The notes: generated by a model not told the origin, from the letters alone. A DNA stretch of 33,725 nucleotides from Emiliania huxleyi CCMP1516 (GCF_000372725.1 NW_005200249.1:10277-44001), one strand, 5' to 3'. Positions 1-10,002 are shown, counted from the first letter of the stretch. Program-made: numbers and translations.

Positions 1-3000
1 ACGCAGGCGAAGGACCTCTTCCCCGCACTCGAGGCCTTCCATCGCTACCACGACTTGCACCGCTCCTCCTCCGCCGCCCCCCCGCCCACTCCTGCTGCGG
101 CGGCGGCGGCGGCGGCGGCGGCGGCCGGCGGCGGCGGCGCGGGCGGCGGCGCGGGCGGCGGCGCGGGCGGTGGCGCGGGCGGCGGCGCGGCGGGGGGAGC
201 AGGCGGCGGCGCGGCGGGCGGCGGCGGAGCGGGCGGGGGCGGGAAGGGCCGAGACGTGTCGGAGGGGGGCGGTGTGCAGTGGGTTGACGTGAGGCTGGCG
301 CAGCTGCTGCTGCAGTTCGGGCACCGCGAGCAGGCGGCGGCGAATTAGTTAATTACTGATGAATTCGCACTAATTAAGTGCGGGCACCGCGAGCAGGCGG
401 CGGCGAATTAGTTCATTACTGATGAATTCGCACTAATTAAGTTCGGGCACCGCGAGCAGGCGGCGGCGAATTAGTTAATTACTGATGAATTCGCACTAAT
501 TAAGTTCGGGCACCGCGAGCAGGTGGTGGCGGCGCTGCACGAGGCTCGTGATCAGAAGAGGAGCGCGAGGACAGTGTGTGAGTGACAGGCGCTGGCGGCC
601 TTGCACGAGGCGCTGCGCTTGGCGCAGCAAAACGACGACCCGGCCTGGCTCCGCCCGTCATTAGCCCGAGGTTGTCCTTCTACTCCCACCACCGTACGAT
701 GCGGAGCAGGCTTGCCTCGCGCACGGCCTGCTCTGGCTGGCTCATAATATAATATATATAATAATATAATATAATATAATATAGGCTTGCCTCGCGCACG
801 GCCTGCTCTGGCTGGCGCACGCGCAGGACGGCTGCGGCGCCGATGTGTGGGGAAGGCTGGCCCCGGCGGGGCAGCGGGAGGGGGAGGCGGCGGAGCGGCG
901 CGAGAGCGCGCAGGCGGCTCTCCTCGAGCGCTGCCTCGTAATTCGCATGAACTACCTATGAATTGATTCCTCAGCGCACAGGCGGCTCTTCTCGAGCGCT
1001 GCCTCTCGCGCGCCCAGGAGCTCGGCTTGCGTGACCTCGCCGCCCTCGCCTCGGCCTGCCTCGCCCTCCGCGCCTCCCTCGAGGCCGAGGACGCTCTTCA
1101 CACGTCTCGCTGTGAACAGGCCTCCCTCGCCCTCCGCGCCTCCCTCGAGGCGGGCGTCGCCCCCGAGGCCCCGCTGCCCGGCGCAGCAAGCGCAGGCAAC
1201 GCCGCCGCCGCGCCGCCGCCAGCCGCGGCGGACGGCCGCACCTCCTCCGTCCGCACCCCTTGCCTGCCGCCCGCGCCGGTCGGCGGCGCAGCAGCGGCGC
1301 GGCCGACCCTCCCCAAGACCGCGCCTCCGCCCCTCCGCACGTGGGAGGCGCTCCGGTGCGGCGCGGACGGGAGCGGCGCCGCGGCGCAGCTGGTGCGGGC
1401 TTGCGCGTGGGAGAGGTTTGGGCAGAGGAGGCTTAGTGAATTGAGATGAATCAAGTATGCATGAACTTAATGAGTTTGAATGAAGGTTCGGAGAGACGAG
1501 GCTGGCGTCACTGCACGCGTCGCTGCAGCTTCGCCTCTACCGCCCTCCCGAGCGGTTCGGGTCCGCCGCACCCCCCCCCCCCCCCACCCAGCACGACCTC
1601 AATTGAGGTTAATTAAGGGGAGTTCATCTTCATTCAGGTCCGCCGCCGACCCCCTCCCCACCCAGCACGACCGCCTCCTCGCGGCGTGCAAGCTCGCCCT
1701 CTCGGCCTACCGGACCGGGGGCGAGGCCGCGGCGGTGGCGCGGCTCGTGTCGCTGCGGCGGCACTGCGGCTTTGGGGAGGCGGAAAGCGTGTGGCGGCAG
1801 CACGCGCTCGACGTGTTGCTGCGCGGCTCCTTGCTGCGCGGCGAGCACGCGCGCGCGTCGGCGCCGCAGGAGGAGTAGCGGCGGCCGGCTCCTCCTCTCG
1901 ACTCGACCTGGGCTGCACGTCGCCCTAGGCGCTGCTGGGGGAGTACCGGCGGCACCTCGCCGAGAGCGACGGCCCGACGGACGCTGCTTGGGGCGCGGAG
2001 CTAGAGCTGCTGCTGCAGGCGGCTCTCTCTCTCTCTCTGTCGGCTCTCTCTCGGCTGTCTCTCGGCTGTCTCTCAGCTCTCTCTCGGCTCTCTCTCTCGG
2101 CTCTCTCGGGGCTGTCTCTCTCGGCTCTCTCTCTCTCTGCGAGCGAGCGACCAGCCAGCGATGAACTCATGAATGCGACCAGGAGGGGAGGCTGCTCGAG
2201 GCGATCTCCCCATATCTCCCCACATCCCCCCCCTATCTCCCGCAGGTCGTCTGCCAGCTCGCAGAGGCGCGGGCGCACTCGCTTGGCGGGCAGCCAGTCA
2301 ACGCCCTCCTCCCCGCCCTCTCCGCCGTCGCCTTGTGCGAAGGGCGCGGCTTGCGCGGCCTCTACTCCTCTGCCGCGCAGCTGCTCGGAAGTGTCTAGCA
2401 AGTGTCTAGCGAGTGTCTAGGAAGTGTCTAGGCCTCTACTCCTCAGCCGCGCAGCTGCTCGCGGCCGCGCAGCTCGAGGTGGACCCGCCCGCCGCTCTGC
2501 AGCTGCTGCAGCGGGTTCGGGCGCACGTGATGCACCACGGCTCGGCCGACGAGGTACTTAATTACTTACCTACTTAATTGATTAATTAATTAATTTCGGT
2601 GATGCACCACGGCTCGGCCGACGAGGTCGCGCGGCTGCAGCTTGCGTTTGCCAAGTGCCGGCTCGCGAGTCTGCCTCCGTACTCCAAGGCAGCGCCGCCG
2701 TCGGCGCAGACGCTGCAGGCGCACGTCTTGCCGCCGCTGCAAGAAGCGCTCGAGGGCTTCGGCAAGCTGCGCGCCCACACCGAGGCGGCACCGAGATATG
2801 GGGAGATATGGGGAGATGTGGGGAGATATGCCCACACCGAGGCGGCCGAGGCCGCGTGCACCTCCCCCACCAAGCGGCAGCTCAGTCATAGCTATCGCTC
2901 CTCAGGCGGCCGAGGCGGCGTACCTCGCCATATCTCCCCATATCTCCCCACATCTCCCCATATCTCCCAGGCGGCCGAGGCGGCGTACCTCGCCATATCT

Positions 3001-3332
3001 CCCCATATCTCCCCACATCTCCCCATATCTCCCAGGCGGCCGAGGCGGCGTACCTCGCCTCGCGCGTGCACGCGACCGCCGGAGCCACCGCCGAGCGCGA
3101 TGTCGCCGCGCAGGTCTTCGTCGCGGCAGAGCGCGCCGCGACGCTGGCGGCGCAGCGGCCGCTCGGTCGCCTCGCCGACTACGCGGCGGAGGGTGTGCTC
3201 GAGGCGCACGCTCGCCGAGGTGCGGAGCTGCTAGAGAGTCACGTGTGCACGCGCGAGTGATGCATGCTGCAGGCGCACCTCGCCGAGCTCGCCGAGCTGG
3301 ACGCGGCCGAAGCTGCCGTCTACGCGACGTGA
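1..3332 (+). CDS. APC5: Anaphase-promoting complex subunit 5 (APC5-like), 3' part, 13 exons
   Basis: Partial gene, open at the left edge; about 630 residues are recoverable. APC5 is a TPR scaffold subunit of the APC/C ubiquitin ligase of the cell cycle. The assignment rests on the ordered blocks EAFHRYHDLH, then LLLQFGHREQALAALHEALR, then NDDPACLAHGLLWLAHAQ, then FAKCRLA and LQEALEGFGKL near the end, which match the APC5 TPR pattern. Exons that keep one frame: 1-333, 589-642, 785-913, 982-1053, 1120-1430, 1501-1560, 1638-1860, 1929-2018, 2246-2357, 2432-2553, 2626-2784, 3036-3203, 3273-3332 (TGA). Ten introns have GC donors and two have GT. An Ala/Gly-rich insert (codons about 30-80) interrupts the first TPR-like region. 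Almost every intron repeats adjoining exon sequence. Another TPR protein is possible but less likely. Confidence 0.8.
94..245 (+). repeat. GCG/GGC low-complexity tract encoding poly-Ala/Gly
   Basis: An imperfect GCG/GGC trinucleotide run lies inside exon 1 of the APC5-like gene and encodes a run of Ala followed by Gly-Ala repeats. It stays in frame with TPR-like sequence on both sides, so it is probably a linker expansion and not an intron. Confidence 0.8.
315..522 (+). repeat. 63-bp tandem repeat inside APC5 intron 1 (three units plus partial)
   Basis: Units start at 315, 378 and 441, with a partial fourth at 504. Each holds a copy of the exon segment encoding FGHREQ plus a 35-bp AT-rich filler (ATTAGTTAATTACTGATGAA and so on). 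The units differ by only a few substitutions. Each begins an intron-like stretch with GCGGCGGCG and ends with GAGCAG, so each carries its own potential GC donor and AG acceptor. The block lies within the intron running from 334 to 588. Confidence 0.9.
710..809 (+). repeat. Exon duplication flanking an AT filler in APC5 intron 2
   Basis: The segment GCTTGCCTCGCGCACGGCCT and the bases after it occur at 710 and again at 785. They flank a TATAATATAATA filler ending in TATAG. The second copy continues into the exon that encodes ACLAHGLLWLAHAQ, so the first copy is intronic. Confidence 0.88.
2019..2245 (+). repeat. CT-rich intron with CTCTCTCGG and CATATCTCCC repeats (APC5 intron 8)
   Basis: A 227-bp intron made of degenerate TCTCTCGGCT repeats (about 2026-2145) followed by CATATCTCCC-type repeats and a CCCGCAG acceptor. 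The donor is GC (GCGGCTCTCT). No open coding signal is seen inside it. Confidence 0.75.
2785..3035 (+). repeat. Nested duplications with CATATCTCCC filler (APC5 intron 11)
   Basis: Versions of GCGGCCGAGGCGGCGTACCT start at 2785 (partial), 2842, 2906, 2971 and finally at 3036, where the true exon (AAEAAYLASRV) begins. The four intervening segments are about 57-65 bp long and each ends in AG. The filler is GGGAGATATG in the first unit and CATATCTCCC, its reverse complement, in the last two. Confidence 0.9.
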
Positions 3333-3901
3333 CCCGGACCGGCCCCTGGAACTAGCCTTGCTCGAGGGGGGATCTTGCGGTCCGGCGCCGCAACTTCGAG
3401 CAGGATGTGCAGCACCGCGCACCGGCTCGATGAGCGTGCCGAAGCGGAACTTTCGTTGAGGCCATGGTTTCGCCGCCCGGCGGCGGCGGCGGTGAGCGCA
3501 GCTGCATATTGTACGCGACGTGCTGTGTGTCAAGGGCCCGGCTAGAAGCGGTATTCAGAGAGCCAACGGACATACACCTCTATTCCCCCCAAAAGCCCAA
3601 AAATAAGAAAACGCTGAGGGTTGGCAGAGCTTCGGGCCGCGCCCGGCGCACATGCACATGTACATGTTGCACAAGAGCCACAACACGAGAACACCCCTGA
3701 GCTGTGCACACTCAGTGACAGTGTCACGAGTCACTCAGTCAGGGCCCACACCCCGTACACACGCGACCCAGCGCCGACACAGAGAGAGGGGTGTGATTGC
3801 GTCTCCACGCCGGGTCTCCGTGTCGTCAGGCCCGTGTTAGGGCGAGAGCCCCGCGCGCTGGTGCTCAGCCCACAGCCCAGTGCGGGGTCTTGTATCGCAC
3901 C
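3333..3901. other. Intergenic region between convergent genes
   Basis: The APC5-like gene and the minus-strand gene at 3902-5125 converge here. Apart from a degenerate SEC61A exon-1 fragment at 3360-3466, I see no coding signal. The stretch 3600-3780 is relatively A/C-rich (ACACA-type runs) and may hold 3' ends. Confidence 0.6.
3360..3466 (-). pseudogene. Degenerate fragment of SEC61A exon 1
   Basis: Read on the minus strand, this segment resembles 7414-7512 (exon 1 of the SEC61A gene). It starts ATGGCCTCAACGAAAGTTCC and ends near GGACCGCAAGATCCCC, with substitutions and a short insertion (CGGTGCGCGGTGCTGCACAT in place of CCGGTGCTTCACAT) that breaks the frame. Similarity stops near the exon-intron boundary, and no other SEC61A exon is nearby. 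It is a relic, older than the near-identical copy at 13311-13927. Confidence 0.8.
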
Positions 3902-5125
3902 TTAGCGAGCCGACTCGTCGTCCTCGGATGAGTCGCTTAGGGCTGCCGCCGTTGTGATCGCATCCGGTCGCGACGAATGACGCGCCGCAGGCTGGGTGAT
4001 GGGGGCGTCGAAGCGCGAGAAGGCGAAGTGCGTCTCGTAGGCGGACGCGATCTGGTACATTGCGGCCTCGCCCTCGATCGCGCCCTCAGCTTGCGCCGAG
4101 GTTGTGAAGCGTCCAGAGAGGGGGTACCAATCGCGGCGCCCTTCGCGACGCGCGTTCGACGCAAAGGATTGGCCGACGATGCCGTGAGGCAGATCGCGAG
4201 CCTATTTGCGGCTCAAGGCGTGAAGAGGCACTTCGCACGAGGCGACGGCAGCGAGGGCCCGCGGCAAGTTGTGCGCCGGGGTGTCGCCCGAGGCACTAAA
4301 GCTCACGTCGAATCGGTGCTTCGCCCCAGCGACGGAGTTGTAGACAGTATTGCCGTGGATGAGGACCTATCCGCACGTGCACCGACGTAAAGAGGCGCCG
4401 CGCACGGAGCTGGACAAGCGGTCGCTTGTCTGGCGGGAGGCAAGACGCTCCGCCACGATCTTTCAGACCAACGCGGCATCTACTCACACGTTGCCTGCCA
4501 CCCTCGCAGCGAGATGGACGCACTCGACATGCCCATCTCAACGGTCAGGTCACCGCACTCGTTCCGTCCCATCATCCCGAACTTGAAGGGGCGTCCGGCG
4601 CATGTGCCGTTGATGACATCCCAGCCCCAGTTGCCCTTGCCCAGCGCCGACGCCCAGAGAGACGCGCTCGCCGATCGGTAGGCGCCGGCGAGAGTTACGC
4701 GCGCGGCCAGGTGGGCCTGTCATTAGGGGCAAGATCAGTCTGCAGTCTGTGCACACGTCTAGTGCTGTCGTACTTTGCGCCTGCGTAAAGAAGGTGCCGT
4801 CCACAAGCAGCGCTCCCTTCCGCAGCGTGAAGGACGCCTCCTCGATCATCAGGTTCAGGGAGATCCCGGGCGCCGACAGAAAGTTGTAGAAAACGCCGTG
4901 CTTGCCGCGAAAGTCAGCGCGGCCGCCATGCGCGAAATGGAGATGTGGGTCGCCAAAGACGCGCGAAGCAGGATCGGATGTGGGGGCGGGCGTAGCAGTT
5001 GTTGGGGTGCAGCCAGGCGTGAGGTAGTCCGAGACGCCCTCCTCGGTGTCGGAGCACCCGTCGGCGTCCGAGTCGGGGTCGAGGTAGTTCGGCTTCCCGT
5101 CGCCGTCAGTGTCTTCCCCGACCAT
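3902..5125 (-). CDS. TSP3-repeat / DPHLHFAHGG domain protein, four exons
   Basis: A 326-residue product from exons 5125-4781, 4716-4495, 4366-4253 and 4201-3902 (TAA). All junctions are phase 0, all donors GC. It opens with Asp-rich calcium-binding repeats of thrombospondin type 3 style (DTDGDGKPNYLDPDSDADGC). A conserved block follows with VFGDPHLHFAHGGRADFRG and FYNFLSAPGISLNLMI, then GTFFTQAHLAARVTLAG across intron 1, GNWGWDVINGTCAGRPFKFG, and HGIVGQSF near residue 230. I associate this domain order with phytoplankton proteins, probably extracellular or surface calcium binding; its role is not known to me. No signal peptide is seen, and the first ATG is only 10 bp from a transposable element at 5135, so the 5' end may be truncated. 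Confidence 0.72.
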
Positions 5126-5134
5126 GCCTGCTGC

Positions 5135-5656
5135 GTTACGTTTTTTCCGGACCTACGTAGATCTTATCAAGTCTCGGAAGGTAGGTAGGTAGGTAGGTGG
5201 CGCGGCCGCAGGGCGCGTGGGGTAGGTAGGTAGGTAGGTAGGTCCTTCGTTTGGCTGGATGGAGACCGCTGAGACGTTACAACCGTTACTACCGTTACTC
5301 GACATGTCGGGCCATAAAAAAGGACTGAAATCTGACCATTTCAGTCGCCAATTGAGGTCGTATGAATGACCTATCGCGCTCATCTGGTTGTTATGCCTTG
5401 GGTAACCCCGATCATGGCCGGATTACCTCGTTTTCGACACTATTTTGGCCGATTGTTGGCCGTTACATCCGTTACTAGTAGTTAGTCAGGTAGGTAGGTA
5501 GGTAAGAGGTTTTGGAGGGGCAATGTAGGTAGGTAGGTAGGTAGGTAGGTCGAGACGTCAGACGGCCGGCTCGGCCCGGAGGTAGGTAGGTAGGTTGTCG
5601 CAGGTGGGGCGCGAGGAGACTTGATAAGATCTACGTAGGTCCGGAAAAAACGTAAC
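5135..5656. mobile_element. Short inverted-repeat transposable element (MITE-like), 0.52 kb
   Basis: Perfect 43-bp inverted repeats at 5133-5175 and 5616-5658 (starting GCGTTACGTTTTTTCCGGAC) bound the element. Setting its ends at GTTACG...CGTAAC (5135 and 5656) leaves a candidate 5-bp target duplication GCTGC on each side. Subterminal GGTA arrays lie at about 5180-5240 and 5486-5596. The centre (5260-5470) is AT-richer than its surroundings and has several GTTAC motifs. No transposase reading frame is present, so it would be non-autonomous. It separates two divergent genes. Confidence 0.9.
5178..5596. repeat. GGTA tetranucleotide arrays inside the MITE
   Basis: Runs of GGTAGGTAGGTA occur at about 5178-5200, 5220-5243, 5486-5505, 5524-5550 and 5579-5597. 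They sit just inside both inverted repeats in the same orientation, so they are subterminal direct repeats and not part of the inverted repeats. Confidence 0.9.
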
Positions 5657-5675
5657 GCTGCGCACGAGCGCATAC

Positions 5676-6842
5676 ATGCCGATAAACTACCACAAATTCG
5701 CTCACATCGGCAGTGACGACGACGACGACGACGCGCCCGAGACAGGTCCAGTCGGCCGCGGACGCGACTGGTCAAGTACCACGATCACGTGGGAAAACAA
5801 TTTGACGCTGGCCACGGTCCAAGTGTGGCTGCCGCCAGATAGCCCGCTCGTGGCAAGCGGCGTGAACGTACGCTTCGACGCGCAGCACACCTCTCCGCCT
5901 GGGTGCGACGCCTCATCAAAGCGCTGCGCAAGATCTCAAGCTGCCGCATCCACCGGTCGTTCCAGACAAGTGCACATGGCGCCTCCTGAATCGCGACGAG
6001 GCCGCAGCGGCGGCCGCGGGAAAGGCAGGCACCAGCACAGGCCGCGTCTATGGCGGTGGACATGCGCCGTGCATCGAGTTGTCTCTCGTCAAGGCCGTGT
6101 CCGGCATGTGGCCTCGCAGTGCCATCGGTGCGAGCTGCTTGCCGGCAGCCAGCATCCGTCAGCCGCCCCGGGCACCCCACTGCCAGCGAAGGGCGGCGTC
6201 GGCGGCCGCGGCATCCGCCGCCGAGGACGTGGGCGGTGCAGACGACGGCGAGGAGGCGGTTGGGCCGGTGGACGGCAGGAGGGCGTGGCACTGTCCTTCT
6301 GCTTTCGGATACGCGCCTTTGAGGGTGGCCCGACCTTGGCGCGTGAGGACGTGGACTTGAAGGTGCTACCGGCGGCATACTCTGTGGGTGTCCAGCCCGG
6401 CACGCAGCAGCTCATGCTCACCATCCAGGGCGTGGGCTTGGTCGCGGCGCTGCTCACGCGGCGCGTCGACGCGGACGAGGCCACGTGGCAGTTTGACACC
6501 AACGCCGAGCGGCAATGGTCCGAGGCGGGGCCGGAGATGGGGGCGCCGCCGTCGCGGCTCTCCACCGCCGGGCGGGTCGTGCAAATCTCGCTGGTGTCCG
6601 AGGAGGAGGTCTTTTGGGAGACGCCGTTTGTGCGGCCTCCGAAGGTCGTGCTCGACGCCGAGTTTGAGAGAGCGTGGCATGCGCACGCGGCACGCGCAAA
6701 GGCGGAGGCGCGCGAGGTGCAGGCGGTACGAACGGAGGTACGCGACGCGGCGGTGGTCGACGTGAGTGATGGCACGAAGGCAGCGGCGGCGGGTGAAAAC
6801 CAGCGCGGCGGCCGGGGCGAGGAGACCGATCCGGAGGAGCAG

Positions 6843-6873
<31 letters not shown>

Positions 6874-7004
6874 CGGAGGACGAGGAGGTGCAGGCGCAAT
6901 GCCTCGCCGTCCTCCGCTCGCATGAATCGCTGGCGGCTCCAACGGTGTCTGTCCATAAGCCTTTTGTGCGCGCCAGTCCACCGCAGCCGGGACCCCGCGT
7001 TTGA
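5676..7004 (+). CDS. Protein with two CS/p23-like (Hsp20-like) domains; frame disturbed
   Basis: CS domains are Hsp90 co-chaperone or NudC-type beta-sandwich folds. Domain 1 starts ITWENNLTLATVQVWLPP and VNVRFDAQ in the frame of the 5676 ATG. It continues in the +1 frame from about 5890 as TPLRLGAT, LPHPPVVPDKCTWRLLN and CIELSLVKAVSGMWPR. Domain 2, back in the first frame from about 6340, has EDVDLKVLPAAYSVGV, VDADEATWQFD, RVVQISLVSEEEVFWE. Both share the CS pattern of W-F/L...I-x-L-V...W. The C-terminus is acidic (EDEDEDEDEDAEDEE) and ends at TGA 7002-7004. One frame stays open across the whole region, but the middle of that reading is not protein-like. The first frame change looks like a small indel near CAGCACACC (about 5884-5892); the second may be an intron. 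Start ATG lies 20 bp from the transposable element. Confidence 0.62.
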
Positions 7005-7023
7005 CTTGTGTATGTAGTTTGAT

Positions 7024-7413
7024 CGTGACAAAGGGCGCCTTTCGGTGTTGTCAACTGTACTCGAGCGCGCTCGAGTCTCTGTACTGACCACACTGATCAC
7101 TGTGACTGAGACGTCTGACTCTGAGACTCTGAGAGAGCCGCCTCGCCCTCGCGCGTCGCGAGCAGTCGTCCGCGCAACCGCGAAAAGCGCCGAGACTGCT
7201 CGAGCGAGAAGCAATGCGGGGGGCGACGGAGCGGCTCCGCTCTCTCGCAACACACTCGCCGCGCTCTGGGGGCAAACCGGGGCTGACAAGCAAGGGTTCG
7301 CTCCCCCTTCACGGTGCGGGAAGGCCAGTGGTGTGGGAAGAGGAGCGCCACGCAAGCGGAGAGGTTGAGGCTGCGAGAGCTTGGCAGCTCGCCATCACCG
7401 CCGCCGCGACGCC
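7024..7413 (+). promoter_or_regulatory. 5' region of SEC61A, duplicated inverted at 13504-13927
   Basis: A non-coding stretch before the SEC61A ATG. It carries short repeated GAGACT/CTGAGA motifs (7081-7135) and no clear TATA box. Its near-identical inverted copy at 13504-13927 differs by small indels (for example the copy has about nine extra bases near the GAGTCTCTG position). I infer promoter and 5' UTR from position only. Confidence 0.5.
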
Positions 7414-10002
7414 ATGGCCTCCTTCGGAAAGTTCCGCTTCCTCACGCTCATCAAGCCGGTGCTTCACATCCTGCCCGAGGTTGCGCCGCCGGACCGCAAG
7501 ATCCCCTTCAAGGCGCGCCACAGCCTCGCCGCCCGCAGTCAGTGCTGGGCGCTGACAGAGAGACAGCAATCAAAGGCAGACGTTGCGCGAGTCGCAGTGC
7601 GTACGCCGGATTATCAGCACCGCAACCTGCGATGCTGGCGCCCGCGCGTCAGCCGCGGCGCCGCCAAGCGCCGGCGTGGCCCTCTGCGCCGCCTCTGCGC
7701 AGCGCCGCCTCACCGCTGCGGCTTGCCTGGCGCGCCGAGCGGCAAGCAGCGCCGCCGCCCTGACGCATCCGCGCCTTTCCCTCGCGCAGGAGAAGATCCT
7801 GTGGACGGCCATCACCCTCTTCATCTTCCTCGTCTGCTGCCAGATTCCGATTTACGGCGCAAAGACAAACAAGTCGACTGATCCGTTTTACTGGATGCGA
7901 GTGCTGCTTGCGTCGAACCGCGGGACGCTGATGGAGCTCGGTGCGCGGCGGCGGCCGAGAGCGCGGGGAGGGGGGAAACAGGGATGGGCGGGGGCGCTCA
8001 GGGGAGGCGGGCTGTTGGAGAGAGAAGAGATGGCGGGCAGGGCTCAAAGCAAGCGGGGCGGAGGAAGCAGCAGAGGGCAGCCGCAGCGCTCTTCTGTGGG
8101 CGGCGCCACGCTGGCGGCGGCAGCCCGCGCAAGCCCTCTCTCGGCGGCGGGCTGCCGCACGTCTCTGCGGGGGAGAGGATGGGCGGATCGGGCGGGGGAG
8201 AGACGGCTGGCGAGTGCGAGATGTGAGGGCCGAGTCGCCGGTCCGGCTGGCTTGTCACCGCCGCCTCCCCCCCCCTCCCGCAGGCATCTCCCCCATCATC
8301 ACCTCCTCGCTGGTGCGGATGCTGCCGCGCCGGGAAGCTTGTCGCGCAAACTTCTCCGACACGTCTCGGAGCCGCCCTCTGTGCAGGTGATGCAGCTGCT
8401 GGCGGGCTCAAAGATCATCGACGTGGACCAGGGCCTCAAGGAGGACCGCGCGCTCTTCAACGGCGCGCAGAAGCTGTTTGGCATCCTGATGACCATCGGC
8501 GAGGCCGTCGCCTACGTCATCTCCGGCATGTACGGCGACGTGCGCGAGCTGGGCGCGGGCAGCTCGAGGCTGAGGAGTGAGGCATGGGGCACGTCCGCGA
8601 CGCGCGTGCGGGGGATGGTGCTGTAGGCGCGGGTAACTCGATCCTGATCATCATGCAGCTCTTCATCGCGGGCATCATCGTCATCATCCTCGACGAGCTG
8701 CTGCAGAAGGGCTACGGCCTCGGGTCGGGCATCTCCCTCTTCATCGCCACCAACATCTGCGAGACCATCGTCTGGAAGGCTTTCTCGCCGACAACCATCA
8801 ACACGGGCCGCGGCGCCGAGCTGGGGAGAGGACCGCGCCGCCCTGCCGTGAACGGCGCCTCTTCACACCTCCCGCTGTGAGCAGGCACCGAGTTCGAGGG
8901 GGCCCTCGTCGCCCTCTTCCACCTCGTCCTCTCCCGCAAGGACAAGTTCAAGGCAGCCCCTGTCCGGCGGCCGTACCGCGAGGCTCCGAGAGGACGCACC
9001 GATCTCTCCCGAGAGTAGGCGCTCAAGGAGGCCTTCTACCGCCAGAACCTGCCCAACGTGACCAACATCATGGCCACCGTCCTCGTCTTCCTCGTCGTCA
9101 TCTACTTTCAGGGTTTCCGCGTCGATTTGCCCGTCAAGTACCGCTCGCAGCGCGGCATGCAGGCGACGCACCCGAGCAAGATAATATGTTGTCACCCGAG
9201 CGGGCTCTCCATCGCTCGGCGAGATCTCGGCTGTATCCCGGCCGCCTCCCGGACCGCAGGCGACGTACCCGATCAAGCTCTTCTACACGTCCAACATGCC
9301 GATCATCCTCCAGACGGCCCTCGTCTCGAACCTGTACTTTGTGTCGCAGCTTCTGTACAAGCGCTACCCACACAACTTCCTCGTCGGCCTGTTTGGCAAG
9401 TGGAAGGACGAGGAGGCGGCGGGGCCGATGCAGCAGGCGCCGACGGCGGGGCTCGTCTACTACATCTCTCCGCCTACCTCGCTGGCGGAGGCGCTCGACG
9501 GACCCGCTGCGCGCCGCCTGCTTCCCGGGCGCGACTCCAGTCCCTCGAGCCGCACCCCTCACTCAGGTGCTCGACGACCCGCTGCGCGCCGTCTGCTACT
9601 TCGCCTTCGTGCTGGTCGCGTGCGCGCTCTTCTCCAAGACGTGGATCGAGGTGTCGGGCTCGTCTGCCAAGGACGTCGCCAAGCAGCTGCGCGACCAGCA
9701 GATGGTGATGAAGGGCCACCTGCCTCGTCTAGCTGTGAACAGCGTCTCTTCACACCTCTAGCTGTGAACAGGTGATGAAGGGCCACCGCGACTCGTCCCT
9801 CGCGAAGGAGCTCAACCGGTACATCCCGACCGCCGCCGCGTTCGGCGGCATGTGCATCGGCGCGCTGACGGTCGCCGCCGACTTTATGGGCGCCATCGGG
9901 TCGGGGACGGGCATCTTGCTCGCCGTCACCACAATCTACCAGTACTTTGAGATGTTTGTCAAGGAGAATGGCCAGGACTCGGCCCTCTCCGTCTTCTTCT
10001 GA
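7414..10002 (+). CDS. SEC61A: Sec61 subunit alpha (ER protein-conducting channel), 10 exons
   Basis: A complete 480-residue product; the family is usually about 475. Sec61 alpha is the multi-spanning pore subunit of the ER translocon that moves nascent proteins into or across the membrane. Exons: 7414-7512, 7790-7940, 8284-8312, 8387-8552, 8627-8812, 8885-8952, 9019-9162, 9260-9490, 9567-9704, 9772-10002. Diagnostic blocks include [113 protein letters not shown] and [14 protein letters not shown]. Six donors are GC and three GT. Introns 1 and 2 are long (277 and 343 bp) and lack flanking duplications. Introns 3 to 9 are 66-97 bp and mostly start with a copy of the next exon. The 5' region and exon 1 also exist as partial copies elsewhere in the window. 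Confidence 0.97.
7513..7789 (+). other. SEC61A intron 1 (GC-AG, 277 bp)
   Basis: The donor is AAG|GCGCGC and the acceptor CGCGCAG|GAG. Its first 94 bases are also present in the inverted copy near 13311-13404, which shows that copy came from genomic DNA and not from spliced RNA. Confidence 0.9.
8859..8884 (+). repeat. CTCTTCAC...GCTGTGARCAG intron-end motif in SEC61A intron 5
   Basis: The intron ends CTCTTCACACCTCCCGCTGT followed by GAGCAG. The TTCACA and TGTGAR parts can pair as a short stem. The same module ends introns in the APC5-like, pirin and other genes here. Confidence 0.85.
9705..9771 (+). repeat. SEC61A intron 9: exon copy plus one and a half intron-end motifs
   Basis: This 67-bp GT-AG intron opens with GTGATGAAGGGCCACC, an exact 16-bp copy of the start of exon 10 (9772-9787). 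It then holds a partial TCTAGCTGTGAACAG (9728-9742) and a full CTCTTCAC...GCTGTGAACAG motif (9746-9771), so it contains a second AG acceptor candidate. Confidence 0.92.

Noticed and set aside
315..522. CRISPR-like regularly spaced repeats
   Set aside because: The units are whole tandem duplications with identical filler, not repeats with unique spacers, and the genome is eukaryotic.
4550..5125. 191-codon reading ending at 4550
   Set aside because: It runs through intron 4780-4717 into the wrong frame; splicing recovers the GNWGWDVINGTC and HGIVGQSF parts of the family.
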